A DNA stretch of 64,000 nucleotides from Romanomermis culicivorax. Taxonomy: Eukaryota; Nematoda; Enoplea; Mermithida; Mermithidae. Shown here in pieces: positions 55,479 through 64,000 of this stretch (within the stretch, counting starts at the first letter, position 1; each line of letters begins with the position of its first letter). The notes under the pieces are model-generated. The model had not been told where the DNA came from, searched no databases, and worked only from the letters and a program-made list of their open reading frames with translations. The DNA lies in NCBI GenBank assembly GCA_963922205.1, contig CAWUHX010000137.1, positions 744,001 through 808,000 of the forward strand. The letters are read 5' to 3'. The position numbers were made by a program, and so were the translations under genes.

Positions 55479-55700
55479 AAAATTTCGTCCATCATAAAAA
55501 TTGATTGATCGGTTGCTTTATTGTCGTTTATTTTTATTGCTTTTTTCCACGTGTGAACATTAAGTAGAGAAGAAAATTTCAAAATCAATCTTCTTTTCGG
55601 TCTTGAAAACAGTAGTTTTTAAGATTTAAGTGAAAATTTTTCACTCTGCAGTCAATAGTTTCATGTTCGAATAAGTTTCATTTTGGCGCCCATAATCATA
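55479..55700 (+). promoter_or_regulatory. 3' UTR block shared with the first neuropeptide gene
   Basis: 'aaaatttcgtccatcataa', 'tgattgatcggttgc', 'tttttattgcttttttcc' and 'gtgaacattaagta', with weaker similarity continuing to 'caatagtttcat' at about 55660. Same order as 51640-51850. Confidence 0.65.
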
Positions 55701-55790
55701 TTTACCACGAGAAATGTTGGCTCAGGCTTGACCTAAAGCTTGGGCTATTCAGGGTGACCCAAACTATTTATTGCCGCTATATATATATAT

Positions 55791-57489
55791 ATAGTTTATT
55801 AGAAAATGCCCCGATGGGGCAGAAAAAAGGAGAATATACTTGCTTCGACAGTTGCCATGGTAGAAAAAGAAGTGGACTAGATTTTTGAGAACTTGGGTCA
55901 AAGTTGAAAAAAAATTTACTTCCTTTATATTGGATTTTCATTCTTTCTCAAAAAAATTGTCTATGTCTGTGAAAAAGTATATTCTGCAGCATCGTGCATT
56001 TTGTCCTTCCCCTGGCATCAACTACAATCAAATTTTTCTATAAGAGAATTATATGCGCATGATTTCAAATGTAAAGAAATGGTAAACCAATAGCATTCTA
56101 ACTCCCAACCAATTCAAAACTCCTGCCTCTCACACTAGCTGGAAAATAGTGTGGGAGACATATTATAGTCATTTTCAGAACTATAAAGAAACCTGGGGTG
56201 GTTGCACTAACCCAACATGAGGATAATCTCAACATCGGGATTAAATTGACGATCCTGAGGTTGAGCTAATCGCAGTGTTCAAATTATTCTCGTCCAATGC
56301 ACAAACAACACTCACTTCAGGATTAACTAATACTGAGGTTTAAGTTCGAGTTTGGGAATTGCAGAAATTTTTATATTTATTTGCTTTAGAGATAAGAAAA
56401 TTATGCGAAAATATTAGTGCAACCCGACAGCTCGAGCTGGGGATAATCTCGACATTGAGCTCGTTATAATCCTGATGGCATTCAATTTATACCGGACTTG
56501 AGATCAAACTGATTCGCCTTTTTGTTCGAGATTACTTTGCGCTAGAGCTCAAACCCCTTTTGTGCAACTGGGCCTTTGTTACAGTCATTGGGCACTGATC
56601 TGCAAATGGGATTCAGCCGTGCCTATATTAGGGTTGTCGCTATATTAGATATTAGGGTGTTCTCCTCGACTCTACTGGCACTCCCATGGCAACAAAACGA
56701 CTTTTTTGAAAGCAGGACGGGAGCGACAGGGATGGGCGAAATTGCTTCCCATCTGGAAACCCGTAAAAAGCGCTCTTTCTGCAATTTCAGTTTAAATCCA
56801 AAAACTGTTAATGATGCTATTTTGTTGCATAGTTAAATAAAAGAGAATAGATTTGTTTATAGCTTGTAATCAGTAGAACTTATGGAGTGAATTTTATACG
56901 ATATGTTATATAATATATAAAATGAGTGAATGAAACGTATCGGGCCCAATCGGTTTAGTTCTTAGAAGACTTTGTGTTGTAGCTTTTTTTCTAAAAAAGC
57001 TCAATGAGATTTTATGTGCCACTTTCCCACAGTTGATTTCTTTTGTTGACACCAAATTCAGTAAAAAAGTTCAACACAGTTGGAAGCAAACATGTGTGAG
57101 AGGGGACATGGGGGCACAAACTTCCACAAGGGTTTTGGAACTGGAAAATTTGTTATGCAAAAAAATTTTTGGTCAATTTTTTTGAATTTTTTGTCTAAAA
57201 AACGCCATAAAACCAAGATCCACCTCTGTACCCTCCTAAAAATTCCAGAGATGCACATATTTGGCTGGAAAGTGTGTTGATGCACTTAGCTGCAGAATAT
57301 ACTTTTTCACAGACATAGACAATTTTTTTGAGAAAGAATGAAAATCCAATATAAAGGAAGTACATTTTTTTCCAACTTTGACCCAAGTTCTCAAAAATCT
57401 AGTCCACTTCTTTTTCTACCATGGCAACTGTCGAAGCAAGTATATTCTCCTTTTTTCTGCCCCATCGGGGCATTTTCTAATAAACTAGT
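55791..57489. mobile_element. 1.7-kb element with ~200-bp inverted repeats
   Basis: The left arm (about 55792-55992, GTTTATTAGAAAATGCCCCG...ATATTCTGCAGC) and right arm (about 57288-57488) are near-identical complements, with only about two mismatches seen by eye. TA flanks both ends, fitting a Tc1/mariner-type target. The interior has no transposase. It holds a nested MITE (56190-56572) and an 86-codon frame (56576-56836) with no recognised product. The high arm identity suggests recent activity or arm homogenisation. Confidence 0.75.
56190..56575. repeat. Nested MITE (GGCCCAGTTGCACAAA ends)
   Basis: The right end TTTGTGCAACTGGGCC and the left end GGGGTGGTTGCACTAA are imperfect complements. 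The interior is rich in 'gaggataatctc' and 'ctcgagctgggg' palindromic phrases. A class seen in many animals; here decayed. Confidence 0.45.
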
Positions 57490-57764
57490 TCACCTCTTTT
57501 TAGTGGGCCTCAACCATGCACGAAAACTTTCATAGAAGCACATTGAAGTTTTAAATTTGGTCATCTTCACGTTAAAAAAACAATAAAAAACTATCTTCAA
57601 GCTACGAATTCTCACTTCCGGCAAAAGTAAAAGATGTGTAAACTGCATAGTACTTAAAAAACATTGTAAACAGACTGAAAAATGACCATACCTATTGAAT
57701 TCCTCATGGTCTAGAATCTTTCAACCCAAAAAATCGCAGAAATACCTTTGTTTACACTAGATAT

Positions 57765-59055
57765 GAATTGGTGTGTAAAGTGATCACATTCATTGAATTC
57801 TCAGTGATCGAAAACCCCTCCCGAAGAAAATTTTTTTGCGTAAAGTGATGGCATTCATTAAATTCCGGATGGTCGAAAACCCCTTCCACAAAAAAATTGC
57901 GAAAATAGGCTTGGTTAACTCCAGAATAATTTTTTTGTGTAAAGTGACTCATCCATTAAATTCACCGCAGTCGAAAATCCCTTCCATAGAAAATCACAAA
58001 AATATCCTTGTTTACACCCCAGATAGATTTTTATGTAAAATGATGTATCCATTGAATTTTCCGCAGTCGAAAACGCCTTCCACAAAAAATAACGAAAATA
58101 CACTTGTTTACACCCGGAATAGTTTTATATGTAAGATGATCGCATTCATCAAATTCCCCATGGTCGAAAACCCCTTCCACTGAAAAATCTCGAAAATACG
58201 CTTGTTTACTCACGGGATAATTTTTTGTGTAAAGTGATCACATTTATTGAATTCCCCGTGGTCGAAAACCTCTTCCAGCAAAAAATCACGAAAATACGCT
58301 TGTTTACACCCGGGATACTTCTTTTATGTAAGATGATCACATTCATCAAATTCCCCGTGGTTGAAAACCCCTTCTACTGAAAAATCACGAAAATACGCTT
58401 GTTTACACATTGGATAATTTTTTGTGTAAAGTGACCACACCTATTGAATCCCCGCGTTCGAAAACTCCCTCCACTGAAAAATCACGGAAATACGCTTGTT
58501 TACTCACGGGATAATTTTTTGTGTAAAGTGATCACATTCATGGAATTCATTGTGGTCGAAAATCCCCTCCGCAAGAAAATTACGGCAATACACATGTTTA
58601 CACCCTGGATAACTTTTTTTGTGTAAAGTGAAGCATCCATTGAATTCCCCGCAATCAAAAACCCCTTCCATAGAAAATTACAAAAATACGCTTGTTTACA
58701 CTCGGGATAGTTCATTTATGTAAGATGATCACATTCATCAAATTCCCCATGGTCGAAAACCCCTTCCACCGAAAAATCACGAAAATACGCTTGTTTACTC
58801 ACGGGATAATTTTTTGTGTAAAGTGATCACATTTATTGAATTCCTCGTGGTCGAAAACCTCTTCCAGCAAAAAATCACGAAAATACGCTTGTTTACACAT
58901 TGGATAATTTTTGGTGTAAAGTGGCCATATCTATTGAATCCCCGCGGTCGAAAACTCCCTCCACTGAAAAATTACGGAAATACGCTTGTTTACACCAAGG
59001 ATAATTTTTTTGTGTAAAGTGACCGCGTCCATCAAATTCCCAATGGTCGAAAACC
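57765..59055 (+). repeat. 98-bp satellite, about 13 units
   Basis: The unit runs from 'gtgtaaagtgatcacattca' through 'gaattccccgtggtcgaaaa' and 'ccttccactgaaaaatcacg' to 'aaaatacgcttgtttac'. Unit starts fall near 57840, 57938, 58034, 58131, 58229, 58327, 58425, 58522, 58621, 58720, 58816, 58915 and 59016. Blocks repeat at higher order (58131-58290 resembles 58720-58880). Short frames across it are artefacts. Confidence 0.9.
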
Positions 59056-59695
59056 CTAGCAGCCCAAAAATCCCAATAAGGCTACAGGTTCAATTGAAAC
59101 TGCTAAAAAATTAGTAGTGCATTATGCTGCAAAAAATTATTTTTTTGGACCCATAAGTATTATATAACAAAATTGGGGAATTTGGCGTTTTCCGGGACTT
59201 TGAACAACCATATAATTGAATTGAGGCCATATTTCAAAGAAAAAAAAATTCGCATTTGAGATTACACCCCCAAGATGCTTAGGCCGAAGTATGGAGGTTG
59301 GATATGACACACCGATTGCTGGGCATGGTGGAACTGGGGGGCCTTAAAAAGTGCGTTTTTTACCTGTTTTTGGGGCCCCACCGAGCACCACTTGCAGATA
59401 GAGGCGAAATGACAAAAGGCACCCCATAGTTTGCCCCTATACCCGATATTATGCAAAAAACCCGAAGGTTCTAGCTCTTACCGTTTTGGCTCTAAGGGGG
59501 GGGGGGACATGAAATTTGGGGGCCAAGTATATTATAGGTTGACGCTGTCGCGCCACCTATGATATCTATATATATAATATTAAAATTCAAGTGTCCGTTT
59601 TTGTGTGGTTCACAACACTATAAGTTTAAGTATATAGCACGTTATAAAATACACCTTTTAAAAAGAATATAAGCGACTCAGAACCATATAGTGCA
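59056..59695. other. Non-coding stretch
   Basis: Poly-G run at about 59498-59507. No gene seen. Confidence 0.3.
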
Positions 59696-60800
59696 ATGTA
59701 TAAATATGCTGTACATAAAAAATACCTATTTACTCCATATGTTATACATAATCCCATGTTATAACACAGTCCTATGTTATGACACACAAAATTTTTTTTT
59801 CATTTTTCGACATGTTATAACATACTGACACGTTATAACGTAGTCTTATGTTACAAGATAGTCTCATGTTATAACATACAAAAAAATTTTTTTACATGGT
59901 CCAATGTTATAACATAGAATTTTTCTTTCATTTTTCGACATGTTATAACATACGGACATGTTATAGCATAGTCCTATGTAAGATAGACCTATATTATAAT
60001 ATACAAACAAAATTTTTTCAACATATCGACATGCTATAACATAGTCTTACGTAGCATCATAACATGAGGAGCTATGTTATAACACAGGGTATGCTATAAC
60101 ATGGGAGGATGATATAACACAGGGTACGTTATTACATGAGGAGCTATGCTGTAACATAGGGTGATAACATATGGTATGTTTTAACATGTCGTATTTCATA
60201 ACATGTTACACATCATAACATATACCACATTAAAGGATATACATGTTATGACATACCCCATGTTATAATATATGCCATGTTATATTTGTCACAACATACA
60301 AAATACAGCTGCCTGTTAAAAGATATACCTTTTGAAGCAAAATAGACCTTTGCGCCATATACAGCAGTGTATAAACATGCTATACGTTAAATGTATTATA
60401 AGTATCACGCCGTATGTTATAACATGGCACTATGTTATAACAACGGCCTATGTTACAACAATGGTATATGTCATAACATAAAAAAAGGTTTTTTTCAGAA
60501 AAAAGTTTATATCGAAGCCATATTTTATAACATAAAATTTTTTTTTGAAAAAACTTATATGTTATAACACTGGATATGTTATAATGTAGCATATGCTACA
60601 ACATGCGATATGTAATAACATAAGATACGTCGTAACATGGAACGTGTTATAATGGAGGATATGCTATAACGTGGTATATATGCTATAACATGGTATATGT
60701 TATAACATGGTATATGTTTTAATATGGGATATATTATAACATGAGATATGTTATATCACGGGATATGTTATAACATAGGATACGTTATAATATATGTATC
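59696..60800. repeat. Minisatellite of the palindrome ATGTTATAACAT
   Basis: More than twenty exact or near-exact copies of TGTTATAACA, each self-complementary, fill about 1.1 kb. In the cleanest part (60660-60790) the unit is 17-18 bp, GGTATATGTTATAACAT. The left half also has 'gacatgttataacata' separated by runs of A and T. No open frame. Confidence 0.9.
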
Positions 60801-60819
60801 TCTTTAAAAATGTGAGCAT

Positions 60820-61085
60820 CCCTAGCCCCAATATCTAGTGTTGATGTACAACTCCGCGCCAAATTTGCGTGAACGACAACAGGTCGCTAGTATACTAGGA
60901 TATACTATGTGCCAATGTGATACCGGGGCTAAAGTACAACGCATGGGCGTCAAAGTGAGACGATCAGCAAAGAGTCGCCAGAATGGGACACGGGCACCAA
61001 AGTGAGACCAGTAGCAAGGAGTCGCAAAAATGGGACACGGGTGCCAAGTTACAACACAATCCAGTAAGAATAACGATCCAGGTAG
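60820..61085. repeat. Degenerate phrase repeat (GGGACACGGGCGCCAAAGTGAGAC)
   Basis: Repeated 'atgggacacgggcacc', 'aaagtgagac' and 'aaggagtcgc' phrases. It resembles one end of a foldback element without a visible partner. Confidence 0.5.
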
Positions 61086-61616
61086 TATATGGCTGAGCAT
61101 ATACACATATTAAAGTACAGAATATGGGCGGGGCTATTGGGAGAAAATTCCCTAGGATGGTGTTTGCTTACCTTTGAGACTGGTTCGTAGGTTTGGGTAC
61201 ACGATTTCGGCTACGGTAGATTGAACTTAGAGACCAAGCATTTTTGCATGTTTAAAACGTAAATTTTTTTAAATTACAATAGAAGATCGCAGATTTTTCG
61301 GTATCTACAAAAATACAAAATATAATGTCGAACAATTTCGGTTGTAAATTCACTAGAATATCGATCATTTTTTTGGGAATTTTTGAAAAGTACACTAGGA
61401 TATCGCACATTTTTGATTATTTAAAAGTGTAAAATATTTCAGGGTGACCAACACTTTCAGAAAAAAAAATTCCCTGACTTTTTAAGGTTTTCCAGGTTTA
61501 TTTACGTGAATTTTCCAGGTTTTTTGAGCAATATTTCAAAGAAGAAAGGCATTTTACATGACATTTTTATAAAATGGCAAGGCAATAGGTAACACGCTCG
61601 AAAAATTTAGGGCCCG

Positions 61617-62645
61617 TCTCACTATAGCCACGATCACGCTATAGCCACTGTATCACTATAGCCTCCATATCACTACAGCCAATGTATCAGAATAGCCACC
61701 AAAATCTCACTAGAGCCACCACGACGCATAATAATGATCTCGCTACAGCCACCAGTGTCACATACAAAAAGTGTCACTACAGCCTATGTCTCGGAAAATC
61801 CACTCAACAGATAATGCAGAAAATTACTTGTTTTTCTGCACAATAAATATTTTGTGCATCGTATATTTTAATTATCCGTCTATTTTTGCAAAAATAACTG
61901 TTAACCCATCAAATGGGCTACATGATGCAAAAACTGATCGATTTCAAGAACAATTTGATCATTATTTTGGTCATTCATTATAGCATGGCGAACATTTTCG
62001 AAACAATATTTTTTATAAAAAATTTTATTAATATTATTATGCTTTTTCCTTCAACTATTTTTTATGCATTTTGAAATAAAATGAATTTAACTTCAAATTT
62101 ATTTATATTTTCAATAGGGGATTCTTTTTGAATAATTATTGCTTTTTTATCTCTAAAAATAGCAATTGTTTACATGTTAATAAATGTATTAATATTTATT
62201 ATTTTTTTTACTTTATAAGAATCAAAATAAAGAAAATTATAATAGTAAAATAAATTTTAAATTTATTTTACTTTTGGTCTTTGTAATGCTTGTACAAAAT
62301 TTTGGGGTCTTTTAAGTTTTTATTCAACGCTTAGCAGTTAACATGGCCTCTTTATTTTTAGCACAAAACTTATGCAAATGAGATGACGAGGCTCTCACCC
62401 ATGCAACAATAATATTTTTTTAAATGGCATGACATGTGCTGCATGTACTAATTGCTTGCCGTATACTCGTACTTAAAAGCCCATTATGTAATGCCAATAC
62501 ACGTATCACGTACAAGTTGTTTATAACATTGCATTTTACAGGTTGTCCCTAGTGGCTGTATTGAGACATTGGCTGTAATGGTACCTTTAAATATGCGACA
62601 CTGGTGGCTGTAGCGAGATTATTATTATGCGTCGTGGTGGCTAAT
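61617..62645. mobile_element. Foldback element FB-4 (phrase CACTATAGCCAC)
   Basis: The left end (61617-61795) is a tandem of TCACTATAGCC, TCACTACAGCC and TCTCGCTACAGCCACC. The right end (62545-62645) is the same order inverted, including CACGACGCATAATAAT near both outer parts. The core is 750 bp, AT-rich, with no real frame. Nested in the hAT-like element. Confidence 0.75.
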
Positions 62646-62980
62646 GAGTAGATATATTAAAATAGAGGCAAACCAGGAACAAAAAATTGATACGAGAACA
62701 GTACCAAAAGAAAAGAAGAAGACGAAAAACAGTTTACAAAACAGAGAAAAGAGTATTTGTGTAATATAATCGTACCTTAACTTACTCACCTAAGCTATTC
62801 CTCCAGTTATCTGACATATTGACGTAAATAAAACAGTAAATATTCGGTTCAGTCACTCAATGTCAACTAGGACAGGAATTAAAAAAACGGAGAAAAAATG
62901 AAACATAGACGCAAGGAAATAGATAGAAAGAAAGTAATAGGGGAGGGAAGGGTAAAACAACTTGCCCCAGAACGAGGAGG
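62646..62980. other. Purine-rich interior of the hAT-like element
   Basis: Purine-rich low-complexity DNA on plus; nothing coding. Confidence 0.3.
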
Positions 62981-63321
62981 TTTCAAATTAGTGGTAAAAA
63001 ATGTATCACTTTTCCCCGAGAAATTCCCTGACTTTTCCAGGTTTTCCAGGTCGTAAAAAAATTTTCCCTGACTTTTCCAGGTTTTCCAGGTCTGTTGGAC
63101 ACCCTGATATTTACAACTACGCTAGAATATGGAACGTTTTTCGGGTTTTTTAAAAATAACAGTATAGAATATCGCGTGTTTCTGGATATCTTTTTCAAAA
63201 GTACGATAAATTATTACTCATTTCAGGTGTTGATTCTTTGAAACTATGATAGGTTCTCGCTACTAATTTCCTTTTTTGCCTATGTGAAAACTTGAAATGT
63301 CCAAAAACACAAAACTTCACT

Positions 63322-63803
63322 GTCTAGTGAGCGATTTCCATAGATGAGCTATTCACGTGTTGGCGATTCCCATCTGAAGGCATTATCAAATTAGCGAATT
63401 CCCGATTGAGCGATTCTCAGACGAGCGATGGAGAATGTCACACCAATTTCTTAATATTTACTCCCTTATCTTATTTTTTCCCTATCTTATATTTCTCTTG
63501 TATGTATCTCTTTTTTCGTTTGTTTTCTCTGTGTGTTGTTTATGTATTTTTTACCTTTTCATCTTTCATTTCTGTTTTCTTTCGTTTTTTCTTGTCGCCT
63601 AGTTTTTTTTCACCAAACAATACATTACAAGTTGTAGTTTTAAATAACCATAGTCTCCCGCATAGTCCAAAACATACATAAACAACGCGCATACACAGAA
63701 AACGAAAGAAAAAAAAAATTGTTATTAATTCTCGATTGCTCATCCGAGAATCGCCCCATCAGGAATAAACGCGCTCACTTTGGAATCGCTTACATTAGAA
63801 TAC
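63322..63803. mobile_element. Foldback FB-1 family, second copy
   Basis: The left end has AGTGAGCGATTTCC, TTGGCGATTCCC and GATTGAGCGATTCTC. The right end has the inverse (CTCGATTGCTCATC, GAATCGCCCCATCAGGAA, GGAATCGCTTACATTAG). The pyrimidine-rich arm ('tgtgtgttgtttatgtat') matches 36.3 kb and 10.8 kb. The core is shorter than in copy 1. Confidence 0.7.
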
Positions 63804-64000
63804 TGACGTTTTTGTTGTGATCAAAAAATAAAACTTGATGGTCGAATAGCATAAACGGTTACGGATACCGATGAATGGTCAGGCATACTTTATGACATGA
63901 AGCAGGAGAGCAGAATCAGGGAAAATGTAGTATCTGACGATATGATAATTTTGGATCAGCATGCGGGCGACGTGTTGGAATGTACTATAAGAAAAATCTT
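63804..64000. other. Window end, nothing recognised
   Basis: About 200 bases without a called feature. Confidence 0.3.

Larger units (their letters stand above)
61440..63106. mobile_element. hAT-like element with CAGGGTGNCCAAC ends
   Basis: The left end CAGGGTGACCAAC and right end GTTGGACACCCTG are inverted repeats followed inward by TTCCCTGAC and TTTCCAGGTTTTCCAGG phrases (doubled at the right, 62990-63090). ATATTT lies on both sides (61434-61439 and 63107-63112), short for a hAT duplication. The CAGGG start fits hAT. The interior is filled by foldback FB-4; no transposase. Confidence 0.6.
61255..63225 (+). repeat. ~60-bp tandem repeat split by an insertion
   Basis: Units of the form 'cactagaatatcgatcatttttt' occur at 61260-61439 and resume at 63110-63220 ('acgctagaatatggaacg', 'tagaatatcgcgtg'). 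The gap is the hAT-like element at 61440-63106. Confidence 0.55.

Noticed and set aside
57765..59055. CRISPR-like array
   Set aside because: Units are 98 bp with no spacer/repeat alternation; eukaryotic satellite.

Overview
The window reads as repeat-rich nuclear DNA of a nematode. The main evidence is long interstitial arrays of the nematode telomere unit TTAGGC (11.6-12.1 kb, 29.6 kb and 33.1 kb), AT-rich intergenic DNA, and two neuropeptide genes encoding W(X6)W-amide peptides of the myoinhibitory / allatostatin-B type (compare C. elegans NLP-38). Ordinary genes are few. They are the two last coding exons of an unrecognised gene at the left edge (321-479 and 3054-3160) and a tandem pair of neuropeptide precursors at 50.2-51.6 kb and 53.4-55.4 kb.

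The centre (14672-29121) is one very long LTR retroelement of the Ty3/gypsy type. Two 478-bp LTRs, about 4% different by hand count and flanked by a 4-bp AGAG duplication, enclose gag and pol (protease, reverse transcriptase, RNase H, integrase). A second long reading frame follows pol, where an envelope gene would normally sit. Its N-terminal part has all the motifs of a DEDDy 3'-5' exonuclease (RNase D/WRN type). Its remainder has a coiled coil, a SUMO-interaction-like motif and a Gly/Arg-rich tail. The copy is damaged: an in-frame TGA in gag, a frame change in reverse transcriptase, a lost zinc-binding Cys in integrase, and a nested 381-bp miniature LTR element (TRIM) inside reverse transcriptase. 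The second frame is broken only by two TGA codons.

The rest is a mosaic of nested small mobile elements. (1) Two copies at 29.4 and 32.9 kb carry an inverted terminal repeat, an 8-bp target duplication, a tRNA-like Pol III module and an internal telomere-repeat array. (2) Several foldback elements have ends built of short tandem phrases that reappear inverted at the other end; each family uses a different phrase. (3) There are TRIM relics, tRNA-derived SINE pieces, and several MITE families (A-E) present in many copies and inserted into each other. (4) The right-hand end (55.8-64 kb) holds a 1.7-kb element with 200-bp inverted repeats, a 98-bp satellite, a 1.1-kb minisatellite of the palindrome TGTTATAACA, and a hAT-like element that splits a tandem repeat.

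The genes do not form a pathway. The biology here is a neuropeptide gene duplication in transposon-rich DNA, plus an LTR element that appears to have captured a nuclease. Boundaries of dispersed repeats are by eye and approximate. Gene structures were checked for splice signals and reading phase. No database search was possible.
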